Shown: positions 11,756-29,930 of the stretch, piece after piece
How positions within the stretch are numbered: the stretch's first letter is position 1
How the letters are laid out: each line of letters begins with the position of its first letter
Source of the DNA: Acanthosoma haemorrhoidale
Taxonomy: Eukaryota > Arthropoda > Insecta > Hemiptera > Acanthosomatidae
DNA length: 64,000 bases
Reading direction: 5' to 3'
Assembly: GCA_930367205.1 (NCBI GenBank)
Contig: OV884011.1
Location: 91,125,474 to 91,189,473, forward strand
The notes under the pieces: model-generated
Databases searched by the model: none
What the model saw: the letters and a program-made list of their open reading frames with translations, nothing else
What the model was told of the DNA's origin: nothing
Translations under genes and position numbers: made by a program

Positions 11756-12310
11756 TTCGGATACTATCCCGAAAAGCAAGTGAAGTATCTCTATGAGGAA
11801 GAGGTCCACTTAGGTTTAGATTGTGTATCCTCCAAGGTCTTCTCATCAGATGCATTATTCCTCGCTAATTGGGAAAACATAAGTGGTGACACGGCAGGAC
11901 ATCGGGATCCTCTATATTGCTAGGTAGATTGTTTGTAAACGCCTGAAGACGCATGGGCTTTTGAAGGTGCGTGCTCTATATACAAAAGTAGAATAGGCGT
12001 GAACTAATTTTACTCCCAAACCAACTGACGTCGCCTCTTCCAACTAATTGCATTATATTACTGATTTTTATCTTTAACATTCCGATTTTGAAACCACGTC
12101 TCTATAGAAACTAGGCAGTACTTTATGCCAGCAAGTGTTGAATCTTTATTTTTGGGTTACGTTGCAGTAATATCAGAAGTGAAAACTGTATATGTCATTG
12201 GACTAGAAACTATTCCTCCAGAAAAACCTAATAAAAGTGTATGTTGTGTTGATGAGATGGGCAGGAGATTATGCGATTATATATGGAAAACATATATGTT
12301 GAAATATTAA
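11756..12310 (+). other. two unassigned exon-like open stretches
   Basis: At about 11756-11926 an open frame contains YYPEKQVKYLYEEEVHLGLD and SSDALFLANWENISGD and ends in TAG. At 12125-12310 another contains ESLFLGYVAVISEVKTVYVI and ETIPPEKPNKSV and ends in TAA. Both have balanced composition compared with the background and could be decayed exons of one gene or of a transposon. No splice sites or motifs make this firm and I recognise no family. Confidence 0.2.
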
Positions 12311-14104
12311 ATATTCCGGTTTAGACGACGTAGTAGTTTCAAAAGTGATTATTGCAAGATCTGGTGAAATTTTCATTCAAGCATTTTAAACGGGTAGATA
12401 CAATCGACAAACTGGCGAGGCATTGTCACCTCAGTGCAGTGAATTCAGGCTGAGTTGCAAGCAGAGAAATCACGATTTCCCAACGGATCTAGTAGTCACG
12501 ATGACTGGTCAGGTTTCTGATATGGGCCGATGTCACAATCAGCTGCGGACGATACAGAACAGAAGTTCAGCACGTTAGACGACAATAGTCTATTCTGATA
12601 CTCTCGCAGCATGTCGTTAAGTAATCCTTTGAATCACTTCAGTAACAAACTTTGAAAAATAGAAGTGCCTTCCTACTATCAGACAAATCGGTAGTTGCGG
12701 TGAAGAAGTTATGTAATCTAATTGACAAATAAAGTAGAAATATGATTTACAGGCAGGAACTGCTTATACATTTTATTTTCACGGTATAAAATTTTGTTTT
12801 TCCATTTTTTTCATTTGTTTAAATGGACTTATCTTAATTTTAATTATGTAAAATAAGAATATTTTCTTCAAATTAGTTGCGTGTTTATTCAATTTCTTCC
12901 TTTGGAGGTCATATATTTTTTTCCATTGACTTTTTCATAAAAGGTATTTTGTTGTTTTCCCTGATATTTCATATGGTAAACGCCTCCGAAGAAGTCCCGT
13001 GGAAGGTGAAACATCAGGACAAGCAATGGACACGTCTGGATAAAAGTCCAAAGAAAAGTAACATCAATAAGTCCGTGTTCTTTTTTTAAATAAAAATTCT
13101 GTTGCTCTTTTTTTCAAAATCATGGACAAATATTTGATGAAAGTAGTTTTTAGCTTTATTCACATTTCTTATTCGGTTTCTTCTCTTCAGATATGTTAGT
13201 TATTCTTTTTTCACTTTGTACCTAAGTTCATAGGTTGCAATCGTGAATTCTTCACATATGTTGACTGAATAGCCTTGACATGTCTAAACACCGCTCCCAC
13301 ACCACCAACCATTTATTTATTTAAGGCTTTTTTAATTATCCCTGGTCTGATTGCATAAATATTTTAGCTCATCTAATGCTTCTTCTACAACGCTTGTCGT
13401 ATCTTTATTGTCTTTAACAAGACCATTGGAATATCTGAGTAACCACCTTAGTCTAGATGCATAAGTACCTAATGGCCATCTTCAGCATTTATCTGCTAAA
13501 AAAGTTAAGTGTGAAGTATCAAAGAATGAAGGTTTTGTTGATATTATAATTTTTTTATTTTCTATGTAATTTATTAATGAACCTTTATTTTTTTTAAATT
13601 GGGCTGCTTTTGTTTTTAGCAAATTTTGGCCACTAAATGGGCTACCATGAAAAATATAACTCTAAAAAATAATTTCAGGTGTACTTGGTAACACAATGCT
13701 TATCACTCTTTGTAAGGTGAATCAGCAGACATTATGTTAATCAGGACAGAGAACTTTGATTTTATTGACACCTTATTCATTACAGACATTTTTTTTCATT
13801 ATCAACCGATAACACAAATGAATCTTAGTCATGTTTTATAGAGGTGGCTATATTTTTCATGTCTTCCCAATATTAAATGAAAAAGGACCTCCAAGTAAAC
13901 TTTCATATTTCTACCCTAAACAGAGGGGAGGGGGGAGGATCCATCAAGACCATAGCTGACAGGTAAACTCAAAAAACATAAGTTTTTCTATAATATTATT
14001 TTCCAAATCATTTATAGTTAGAAAGAGACGTTTCATATGTATTTGTGTACATAGGGTTCTTAAAGCTTTAGTCACACCAAAATATCCTATTTATTAACAA
14101 TATG
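12311..14104. other. intergenic DNA, possible degraded repeat
   Basis: No supported gene. A frame on the minus strand around 13330-13500 (KDNKDTTSVVEEALDELKYL) is open for a while and could be part of the element whose ends are at 14.1-14.6 kb, but this is speculative. Confidence 0.25.
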
Positions 14105-14600
14105 ACTACAATCAACATTTCTCCTGTTCAGGCATTATCAGGACTACAACATGCCTGAACAGGCAAAACATTGTTTAATGGTATATGGTCAAAAAAAGAA
14201 TATTTTGGAGAGACTAAACTTCTATGTGCAAAATGCATGTATAATTACATTAAAGAACAAAATAAATACGTGTTTGGTGTGTTTAAAAGTAACAATACAA
14301 AGAATAGATTTATAATATATAATATACAAATTAGAATCTATTTTATTTTTTCAATATTTTTATTAAGTAAATTAAATCTCATTACATTAAAATTTTTGTA
14401 TTGAATTTTTTTAATCTGTCCTTGGCATTATGTTACTTTTCAACACAGGAAATTTGTACATATCCTGTTCTTAGTTGAAATTATATATATCTTCTTTTGG
14501 AATTGTAGTCTTGATGATGCCTGAACAGTCAACAATGTTTTGACTGTAGTTGATATATTGTTTAAAAAAGCAAATATTTTGGTGGTCTAAAGTTTGAACA
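14105..14600. repeat. Penelope-like terminal repeats with hammerhead-like motifs
   Basis: Three related units occur: minus strand 14105-14150 (GTAGTCCTGATAATGCCTGA then ACAGGAGAAATG), plus strand 14150-14215 (CATGCCTGAACAGGCAAAAC followed by ATTGTTTAA and later AATATTTTGGAGAGACT), and plus strand 14505-14600 (GTAGTCTTGATGATGCCTGA then ACAG...ATATTTTGGTGGTCT). The first two are head to head, giving a perfect 12-bp inverted repeat (14123-14134 with 14152-14163). The order CTGATGA, GC-rich stem-loop, GAAA-like, then an AATATTTTGGCGAGACT-like tail resembles hammerhead ribozymes known in Penelope-like elements. Every copy has at least one changed core base. Confidence 0.4.
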
Positions 14601-14844
14601 ACTACAAATGCACATATGCGGGTTTTTAGGTTTAAAAATCACCGAAACCCTACCAATATGAGAAATAGTTCGTTTGTGGATCGTGATGCACTCTATGAAC
14701 AAGCACCAGCGACAGTCAGCGATCAGCTGCTCCAAGAGACATACCACTGATAGTGACGTCATCAGAAGGACGGGAGTAAATTGTCCAACGCCATTTTCTT
14801 ACACAAACCTTGTAACTTCGCTGTTTATTATCATTTCTAAAAAG
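14601..14844 (+). promoter_or_regulatory. candidate Rab7 promoter and non-coding first exon
   Basis: A perfect CRE-type palindrome TGACGTCA lies at 14754-14761, followed by GGACGGGAG and ACGCCATTTT, then a donor AAAAAG|GTAATAAG with the exon end at 14844. The first Rab7 coding exon begins with an acceptor (TTATTATAG, ending 15716) only 7 bases before its ATG, so an upstream untranslated exon is required. This is the nearest plausible one, giving an 872-bp first intron. The transcription start is not defined. The link to Rab7 is inference. Confidence 0.4.
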
Positions 14845-15690
14845 GTAATAAGTTTTCTCTGACTATTATGGTTATATTTTTATGTAAAACAATACTGTCA
14901 ATTTTTATTTCTTGCAGTAGGTAGCGAGTCTTATTGCGAATTCCAGGTTTATCGCAATGTCATAGCTTTTGTCTGGTATTACCTCTAATTCTTCATTTGT
15001 TGATTAACCAGTTTCAGTCACTACGGCGTAGTAGAGACTTATTTACCTACGGAGTCTTTTAAACAGTGTTGATTCGATTAGTATTGTATCATTGTAGGTG
15101 GGGTTCCTGCTTCAACACGGACATAATCATCTGTTTTTTGTTAACAGTGTTTTGTAAATTATTATAGGTTTACTTTTGAGGTAATAACCATATCTGTTGT
15201 ATATCTATTCACCTTTATTAAATGATCAGTTTTACTACTTATCCTTGTTGGATCTGGTTAGAAAGTTTTCCTCCTTGAAAACAAGTGAATAGGTCATGTG
15301 TTGTAAATAGTAAATAGTCCTAGTTCTTTGTCTCAGCAGATGTTATGAAATTTAATTCACAATTTTGAGAAATAATGAAGGTGGATTTTGTAAGTTTGTT
15401 CTTGAACATTTATACCTTGTGTTATGGAATTTAATGTACCAGCTATGAAATTTTGTAATCTAATAAAAGATCAATAACCAGTTGTACGCTTTCAGGATTC
15501 CTTTTAATCTGCTTATTTAGTGGTTTGTTATATAAATATTGTTATTTCAATCAGTTATATAAATATTGTAGGCAGTGGCAGATATCTCTGTAATTATTGA
15601 AGCCATGAGAGTTCTTCATAAACTTTGTTTTTGTTTCTTTAGGAGGTTATGGTGTCTCTTTACTTGTCTAATTGTGCACCACTGTTTTAA

Positions 15691-21127
<5,437 letters not shown>

Positions 21128-21445
21128 GTAAGGTATCATAAAAAAAAAAAAGTCAAATATTTAAATCTATATGTCTTGTTTTTATCATGGCACTAGCCTT
21201 AACCCTTTCAGTGTCAGGGCTTGTTTTCTGTTTCTTCACTGTGGCCACCAGTAAAGTTTTTAATTTATTAATACAAAATTATGTTTGCATTTGAAATGCA
21301 ATAATGTAAAAAAAATAATAATGTAAGAAAACTATTTTCAAAAGTTTTTCTTGATCGCAACAGATACGACCTTGGCCACAGAGAATAAAGTTTTCCTCAG
21401 TTGTCGAAGCCACAAATGTTGTGATCAATAAAGAATTGGGCTAAA
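21128..21445 (+). terminator. Rab7 3' UTR with first poly(A) signal
   Basis: AATAAA at 21427-21432 is the first canonical signal after the stop codon and is followed by a T-rich stretch (about 21449-21470). Later AATAAA sites exist further downstream, so longer 3' UTRs are possible. The stop codon is followed directly by GTAAGG (21128-21133), a donor-like sequence. Confidence 0.55.
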
Positions 21446-21676
21446 ACCATTATTATTATTATTGTTTAAACAATTTGAACTCAATTTGGTAAAAATTTCT
21501 TAGATTTATTTTAGTAAAAAGTTAAGTTTTAAAAAATTTAAATATTATCTGTTATACCTTTATTATATTACAAAAATTGCTAACTTTGTTTACAGAGAAA
21601 CTGATTTCAGTTTATTCACCCCACCTTCAATAATTGTCTTACAAAATCTGGGTTATGTTGTATTGACACAAAGTAT

Positions 21677-21812
21677 GAATTCAAACTAATAAGTACGTAT
21701 TGTCTGCGTTAGCAGATATAAGAAAAAAAAATGAGAATAAATTCGAACTAATAAGTACATATTGTCTGCGTTAAGAGATATAAGGGGGGAAAATGAGAAT
21801 GAATTCAAACTA
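21677..21812 (+). repeat. two-copy 62-bp tandem repeat
   Basis: The unit 'gaattcaaactaataagtac...attgtctgcgtt...gagat(at)aag...aatgagaat' occurs at 21677-21738 and 21739-21800, with a partial third start at 21801. It lies just downstream of Rab7. Confidence 0.85.
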
Positions 21813-21961
21813 AAGAAATTTATTTAGAAATAAAGTTTCTATATTACAATGAATAGATCTTACACAACTATAAACTTACAAATGTATCTACATCATATAA
21901 ACTTTAAATTCTAATGTTACTAAAAAAAAATGTGAAAATAAATTCTTGTACTAAATTTACT

Positions 21962-22060
21962 ATATTATCCAGATTAAATTACTATAATTTTCTTTACATT
22001 ATTCAGATTAAATTATTATGATTTTCTATATATTATTCAGATTAAATTATATAAAATATT
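21962..22060 (+). repeat. three-copy AT-rich tandem repeat (~36 bp)
   Basis: The unit 'attattcagattaaattattatgattttcta...' repeats three times with small changes. Confidence 0.8.
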
Positions 22061-23590
22061 ATAAATTACAAATATTCATGCTATAATGGAAAGCACTCAT
22101 TACAAAAGCCTGTATTATCTAGGCATTTTGTGCATAAATAATAGGTGTCTTCCACCCTTTTTATCTTTGTTTGAAAACGGCGATTTCATCTTTTTTTTTC
22201 CCGTCCTTTCTTCTTTGACCCGTTCAGGAGCCACATAATGAGGAGTTGCGAAATCTGGATAACTTCAATTTTTGCCGGCAGTAATTTTTCCTATCTAACA
22301 TCATATAGTTTAATAAAGAAATATTTAGTATGTTTTTGTGTAAATAGTATAAATTAATTAACAAAATTTGTAAGATGTGACACACTAATTTCTTATATCA
22401 CCAGGTAGTTTTCCTTTCACCTGGGAAATAAGACATTATATGACATGTTAATGTCATATATGTAATCTATTCCCCCCCTATATTTAATGCACTGAACAAT
22501 AGGTAAAGGTTTTTGCATTTTTTTTTCTCCTGGTTTCAATATTCACCATATCACCACTGGTGGGCTCGGAAAATAAAATTATGATAACTCTCCAGTCATT
22601 AAATTTTATTAGTCAAAGACCATAATCTGTAAACTGTGTTATTTTTTCTCTTTGTTTGAACTTAACAGTTATCACTTCTGATCCTCTACTTATTTATTAT
22701 ACAAATTTTATTTACGTTGTGTTCGTCCAAAACCAAAAGGAGAATATTTCCAATCTTCTGATGAATCCACCTCAAAATTACTATTTTAAATTAGCAGTAA
22801 CTATAATACTAACAAAAAAAATTAATAATTAGAAAAGGCATTGGAAGTGTGTATAAATGCTTGATACTTTCTTGAAATCGAAGACAACCCTGGTTATAAT
22901 AAGATTATGTTTGAAACCTATGCATCAGTATTGCTTACTGTAACCAAGAGGATGTTACTATCATGAAGTCGCCGATTTCGATGAAACGTTTTTTATCTTA
23001 TGAGGTCAAAAAATAGAGGACATGTATCTAAGTGTCCTTACTAATACACCCCTAGGAGCTGAGAAAAAAAAGTTATAAATACTGTTGAAAAAACAAATCG
23101 TCCGTTTCTGATTTTGAGCACTCTTTTTCATTCTTCCCACATTATGCTTGAGTGTGATTTAGTTCCTGGCACTGGTGGCATTGTTTAATGTCCCTTTAAT
23201 GGCGAGGTTCCTTGACATATACTCGTTGATAAATAACAATAAATAATTTTTTATGGTGTTTAAGATTTTAGCCTAGACTGAGTTTAGCTATATTTCGGGT
23301 GATGAATCTAAATGTGAAATCAGTTTTTCTCTATCTGCTCTACTTTTTTTATATCCGAGTTCTTTTTTAACAAGTGCCAGTTCCAAATCGCATATACAAG
23401 GATTAGTTCCTGTATATTTCCCCTATTGTCAGTCTGCTGTCTAGATATTTCCAGGAAAATCTACCAGATAGAGTAGGCATCCAGTAACTTAAGTGACCTT
23501 CAACGCTTCAATTAGAGTTTAGGTTATTTTGTAAGTTCTCACCATGCAAGGTAGATCAGATTTAGCATTGTGTGATATTTTTGTTTAGGA
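22061..23590. other. intergenic DNA, nothing assigned
   Basis: AT-rich with no supported gene. Part of 22930-23590 may belong to the repeat that carries the ORF at 23.6 kb. Confidence 0.35.
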
Positions 23591-23800
23591 TTGAGTTGTT
23601 ATAAGGTTAACCTAAAATGTAATGTATTTGTGTTGAATAGAATTAAAATGAGTTCAAGTAGAAGAAGTTGTGTAAATCGTCCTGGTGTGCTTTGTTACAT
23701 ATGCGGAGAATACAGGTTAAAAGAAAACAGAAAAACTGTTATTAACTTTGTAAAGAGAGCTCATCTTGGATACTTTGGTGTTAGGCCTGGTCATAAATAA
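23591..23800 (+). pseudogene. truncated ORF of a repeat-borne CxxC family
   Basis: The useful part starts at the second ATG (MSSSRRSCVNRPGVLCYICG) and continues EYRLKENRKTVINFVKRAHL then GYFGV to a stop. I recall similar arthropod and cnidarian ORFs with VCYICGEYT...R.....FVKKAY..YFG, normally followed by GDQDK and more Cys/His residues. Here the frame stops soon after YFGV, so only the first Cys pair (C-Y-I-C) is kept. Function of the family is unknown to me; it behaves like a transposon-associated gene. Confidence 0.5.
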
Positions 23801-26800
23801 AATTTGGGCATCACATCTACGAGTATTTAAGAAATGTTTTCATTGGGAATAAACTTAACGTAATGAAATCTTTTTAAAGGTATAAACAACTAAATGATTG
23901 TTTGTTGGAGAGTAAGTGATTGCTTTTAAAAAGACAAGAAGCTTGCTAAGCAAAATGCCGTGTTTTTTAAATAATCAAGTAATTGTTTTAGCAATCAAAT
24001 ACTACGAGTATTAACCTTTTCTTTTATCAGACCTTCCCTCTATAGTCTATTAATGTTAAGATGATTTTTTTGCAAATAAATACTTTAGTGAGAAAAAGAA
24101 ATGTTTCCCCAAAATATTCACGATCAAAGGTGGAAAACAACATAAAATTGTTTAAAGCCATTATAGAGCTTTTCATCTGGGTACTAAGGACCCCTGTGGT
24201 ACCTTGTGTTTCACAATTCCCCATGGTACTGGGAGGGTATTTATGAAATTCAGCTTCTCCTTGGTGTAGTTATCTGATAATCTTTCTATATTATTATAAA
24301 TATAATGGTGTCTATAAGTATTATGCCAGTGGCTGTTTTTTTATTATCTACTAGCTTAAAATGAATTTGATGAGGTTTAGGATTTTCAGTTTTGAGTTAT
24401 AATTTCTGTTCTCTGGTCTTTGAAGTGAAGATTCCTCCATTTCAGTATCAGCAATTGATACACTACAGGCCATGGAATCAAAAGTTGTCGGTTGGGTGGG
24501 TATTTTAAGATGATAGTAAAATTGTTTACAAACACCTGACGGTATGTCTGTTTCAACAAACTATATGTTATCTACTGTATCAGTGCCAGTGGTTAAGTAT
24601 GTTTTATTTCCACTGATTTTTTGAGCAGTTGGAATCATGCATGGAAGTAACATCCTTACTAAGCACTTGAAGATGATGGTTGAAATTGTCGAAAACATTA
24701 GTATTTAAAACTTATAAGAACTGTGGGGAAACCATATCATATTTTTATTTATAAAAGTGTACTTTTTTTTTATATTTAAAGTTGTGACTATAAATTGCTG
24801 ATAGATGATTTCTAAAAGATCAAGTTTGCTGTTTTTCCTTTGTGTGTGAATTTGTTAATAAATATAATTTAATGTAGATTATAATATTTCATTGAATATA
24901 ACAGGTTTCATCTGCTACTTCTAATGTTTATATCATTTGTTTCAGTTGAAAATATTTTTCTGTGATTTCATCTCATGTGCTTTTTTTGGAGCACAGTGTA
25001 TCACTCAGCTCCACATTACTGGTTTTTAATTGGGGGGTTCTCAGGGTACAATTTCAATGATGCGTTACTATATATATATATATATAAATATATATATAAC
25101 AATGAAATAAAATATACATTATTTATAAATAGAATTATAAAGTATATGCTAATACAGAAAACATATTGAACGCTGAAATATTCTATATACTGCAATCGGG
25201 TGGTAAAAAGAATTTTTTTATCTATATAATATTAAATTTATTATGTCCATTGTCTTATTTTGTATTAACATGATTATGTGATAAAATCTAAAAATTAATC
25301 AGTGCACTCCCCAACTTTATAGTCATGACTTACTTATTACTTTACTTAATTTTTTGAGATTCGTAAACTTAAGTTTTATGTTAAAATCAATTCAATACAT
25401 TGTTATTATTATTTTGTTTTAGAATGCACCTACAAATCGTTCATTTTATCTTTATATTTTATTGTGTGCATTACATTCACAAGTTAGTTTCAATTTATTT
25501 TATTTTATATCCCTCTAATATATAATATATAGGATATGTTGTATAATATGTAATTATAGTAGATAAAGTATCTTGCATTTTCTCATGTTTTATTAAAAGG
25601 TATGCTTAATTTAAGTATATACCTAAAACATATTTCTTGAATTATCTGGAAACAGAATGTATGCATTAGGGCAAGATTATTGGTGAAAAATTTTATTAGC
25701 TATTTTCTTACTCAGTTGTTAACATTAAAAATACTGTATTGATTTAATTATTAACAATATACTCAATAGATTCTCAATCTCAAATATTAAAAGTTGCTAG
25801 TTTTGTTGTAGTATTTTTTATTGTTTCTGCTCTTTACATTAAATTGAAATGTGATACATATGTTGTAATCCATTTTATTTTATTTTATTTTTGTTTTTGT
25901 GAGTAATAATAAAGTAAGCTATTTGTATAGTATGACTTGTTAAATATATAGATATATGCAATTATAATTTGAAAAATGTATTAAATATCATTTGGTTGAT
26001 CATATGTATAGGCTTCTGTAAGAATCATGGATTTTGTATTGCAAAACAAAGTGCTTTGTGTATAGCTAGCAGTTCTGATAACTTTATTATTGAATAAATA
26101 GATTGAATCATATTTGTATGCATAGTAATTCTGCTATTTTTTTTCATAACTGCGGTAGAACTTTAAATTTTTACTTTGATTCTACTTAAAAAAAGGTGTT
26201 CGCTCTGTATTTATAAATTATGAAGATAGTTCCTTATTCATTAAAAAATTAATTTTTTATTAATTTGTTAACCCTATTTTACCTTTTTTTTTTTTTTTAT
26301 TGGTTAGTTTAGTTTTTATAAAATATATATTGAATCAACATCCAAAAATATTGTTTATTTTTGATAAATTAATGATTTTGTTTCCATTTGTAGGTTCGTG
26401 ATTTAGAAAAAAAATCTTACTTAGACATCTAATGTGCTTCAATCAAAAATTATGTTGTGAAATGAAACAGTAACTTATAAATGCCAATTTGGCAACAATT
26501 AGAAGTTGATTCAAAACAGACATTGCTCCATTAATTACTATTATTCTCAAATATAGTATTAATGTGGCAACACAGTCTTGTTATTGCAGAATCTGTCTTC
26601 TCACTCTATATTCCATGTACGAGTATAACAGGGACGAGCAACCCACTACACTCTAAACTTTCTCTTGTGGCCTTTCAAAGATTTTATATTTTGACTAACA
26701 AATTCCTACAGTCCCATAGGCTCATTGTACCCTAGGCATGTTAACTTATTTTTTGGAAATAATATTCAGACATCATAAATTAGGTACTGATGCCATCATT

Positions 26801-27830
26801 TCCAAAAATTAAGCAATAGAATTTCTTGATATGAATGTTATGCAGGGCAGTTGCGTTTGGCGCTAAGCATATGTCCCGCAAGGGGTGTAAAGTCAAAGCT
26901 CAATGGGTATTTCAAATTTTGGAAGGGATCTATCTGTTTAATCCTGTTAAATATGATCTATTTTCTGGTCAGTTTAACTAATTGCTTCTTTATAGATAGT
27001 TCTCCAATCTTAATCAAAATTGTTTTCACAAATCATAAAACTTTTTAGTCTGTATTTTGTGACTTATTACTGTATCATTGTAATAACTAAGGTAAGCACT
27101 ATTTTTAAATTCGATAACTAATTGTAATTGTATTGACCAAAAATTATTTTTTTATAAACACTTGCCCTATTATAGTTGCAAATAAATCCTACCAAAAAAC
27201 GAAAAGTTGGAGATAAAATAGAAATTTTAATAAAGAATTGAAATATGTTCAGATTCAGTATCCGTCTTGAAGGAATATATTATGAAATGACATTATGGGA
27301 CAAATTATTAAAACAACAAAATATATTCAAAGTTCTAGAAATAGCTTTTCCTGATAAAAAATACATTATTTCCAAAATCAGTTAGTCAAGATTTACAAAT
27401 GAAAGAAGACTTGGAGACCCCATCATTTACAAAAATTAATAATTAAAATATTTTGATCATCAACTGTTCTTAGTTTTAACATTTTTTCTTCACCATTTAA
27501 CAAAAAAGTGGAAACTCCGGATGAGTCACAAATAAAATTAATAGATTTACAAAATGATATGGATTTAAGAAACAAATTACATGAATTCAGAAAAATTTCC
27601 ACAATTAGGTGCATATGCAATGCAAATAATGACACTTTTTGGCAGCATATATCTCATACATCTCAACATATATCTTTTGTCGTTTTTTTATAACTAGCAT
27701 AAACATGACCGGCTAAAGAAGAAGCTTATTAGATTCATGGAGATTCATAGTCTCGGCTGATGCACAGTGCAAAGAAGAATCCAGTGTAATGGACAGAAGA
27801 TACCATGCATGCCTTTGAAAAATTAAAATA
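23801..27830. other. AT-rich intergenic DNA with simple repeats
   Basis: Contains (TA)n at about 25070-25098, a TTTTA-type run at 25870-25890 and T-runs near 26287. Several AATAAA sites (for example near 26093) could serve a long Rab7 3' UTR but nothing ties them to it. Short ORFs here look like chance. Confidence 0.45.
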
Positions 27831-27879
27831 AAAAAAAAAACCTTGCGGTGGGTGCCGCACTGCTTGCTAATCAATTAAC

Positions 27880-29930
27880 AAGTGAAGAATTATCTGCTTG
27901 TGAATTTTTTAGTGTGCAGGGAGCTTTCCATACATTTACCTATACTTATAGGCCCCTTACCCCTATCTTACGGCAAACGTTATTGCTTAACGATGGTGGA
28001 TAGAGCGATTCCTCTAGAGAATATAACCAGCTATATAACCGTCGTGATGATGGGCCCTGGGCGGCTTCGGTCGGGGATAGGTCGGAGGAATTTGCTCTGC
28101 ATCTTACCCATACTCTCACACCTCACCTTTCTCATCAAAGCCATATTCACAGCACAATTGTGGAAGATTTCCTCACTTCACCTATTCCTCTCTCTCTTCC
28201 ACCAAAAGCCGTTAATCCCTCTGAGGTCAAATACCTTCTGAAAAACTTACCTTACCGTAAATCCCCTGGATATGATCTCCTTACTCCCCAAATTCTCAAA
28301 CAACTTCCTCCTGAAGCCATAATCTTTTTAACCTATATATATATAATTGCATTATCCGAACGACGCACTTTCCTCTCCTCTGGAAACATTCTATTATTGT
28401 CCTATTCGCCGAACCCGGTAAACCACCCAATGACGCCTCATCTTACCGCCCAATTAGCCTACTCCCTATCCTCTCAAAAATATTTGAGAAACTCCTACTA
28501 AAACGTCTACTTCCAATTGTTGAATCCAAAAACCTTTTTCCCACACACCAGTTTGGTTTTCGCCAACAACATTCCACTGCTCAACAAGGCCTTCGCGTTG
28601 TTGATCACATCTCCTCAGCCCTTGAAACCTAACAGTATTGCACTGCTGCCTTTCTTCATATAGCTCAAGCTTTTGACAGGGTTTGGCACGCAGGTTTGCT
28701 CTACAAGCTCAAAAGATATTTACCACAGACCCTTTTCCTAATCCTACAGTCCTACCTTTCAAACCGCTTCTTCCAAGTCCGCTGTGGTTTAGAATACTCT
28801 AACTACTATCCCATAAATGCAGGAGTTCCACAGATCAGTGTCCTGGGCCCCATCCTCTATAACCTATACACCGCTGATGTCCCCTCTACTCCCAATACCT
28901 TCTTGGCCACATTTGCAGATGACACTGCAGTCTTGTCATCCCACCCAGACCCCGACATAGCATCCCATAACCTTCAAAAACACCTTGACGAGATCGAGTA
29001 TTGGTGCAACCAATGGCGGATCAAAGTTAATGAAGTAAAATGTTCCCACATTACCTTCACCCTTTGTCGCAAGTCTTGTCCACTAGTTTATTTTAATTCT
29101 ATTCCTCTCCCTGTATCCGAGACAGTACGGCTTCCATCTCGATAAACGACTGACCTGGAACCCACATACGAGGCTAAAAAGACAAGAACTAAACAGACGC
29201 TTTGGACAACTATACAGACTACTTCAAAGGACAACCCATCTCTCAATAGAAAATAAACTACTAATCTACAAAGTTATACTTAAACCAATCTGGACATACG
29301 GAATAGAGCTATGGGGGACAGCAAAAAAGTCGAACATCAAGCGTATCCAATCCTTTCAATCTAAAGTCCTGAGAACAATAGTAAATGCCCCTTATTATGT
29401 CAGCAACAAAACCCTTCATAACGACCTTAATATACCCTACATTCTAGAACTCATCCCTTCCAAGTTTATGAAATTCCACAGTAGCCTTTCTAACCACCCT
29501 AATCCTGTAGCACAGTCATTGCACTGCGTCACTCATCCCTATAATCCTCCTCGGAGACTGAAACGGCAGTGGCCTCGTGACCTGCTATAATCAAGTGACA
29601 GTGGGAGTCCTGGCAATGGCCAGTTTCTCCAATCATGTCCTGAGCGTCTGTGGCTCTCGCGCTCTTGGTCAGCCTCCACTGGCTAGTATCCGGTGACGCG
29701 GCTGACGGAGGAGCATGGGGGACTTCCCAAGACTCCGCTTTCTCTTCGCATGTGGATTTGGGAGGTCTCTGGGCTATCTGTAAATATTGTATGAATGAGG
29801 GAGTGAATGATGAACTGTAAATATGGTATGAATGAGAGCATTTATCTTATTACTTATTGCCTTATAAAAGCCAGATTGTAATTATAGCTCAATAAAGGAG
29901 TTAATAATAAAGAAATCGTACTCACATTAA
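27880..29930 (+). mobile_element. Jockey-like non-LTR retrotransposon, 5'-truncated (copy A)
   Basis: Encodes most of a reverse-transcriptase ORF and ends with a 3' UTR ('gtatgaatgagg' repeats) and a tail 'aataaaggagttaataataaag' at 29890-29920. The endonuclease domain is absent, so it is 5'-truncated. It sits in the gag region of a mag-like element on the opposite strand (gag codons resume at about 29931-30002). Related fragments occur at 7.1, 42.2, 45.3, 49.0, 51.3, 54.9 and 56.9 kb. Confidence 0.85.
27990..29592 (+). pseudogene. Jockey-like ORF2 reverse transcriptase pseudogene
   Basis: Pieces in changing frames, in order: the pre-RT linker (NRRDDGPWAA, SEEFALHLTHTLTPHLSH), finger motif YRKSPGYDLLTPQILKQLP, then QFGFRQQHSTAQQGLRVVDH in another frame, then FDRVWHAG with MLYKLKRYLPQTLFLILQSY, GVPQISVLGPILYNLYTADV and the catalytic FADDTAV. 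Downstream come WRIKVNEVKCSHITF and, after a frameshift, a thumb/C-terminal part ending near WPRDLL then a stop at about 29590. A TAA interrupts the segment just before the first palm motif (near 28630), and GVPQ-S is written GVPQISVLGP, where the family has GS. It cannot be functional. Confidence 0.87.

Noticed and set aside
14171..14404. 77-codon ORF between the hammerhead-like units
   Set aside because: Low-complexity Lys/Asn/Ile/Phe composition typical of AT-rich chance frames.
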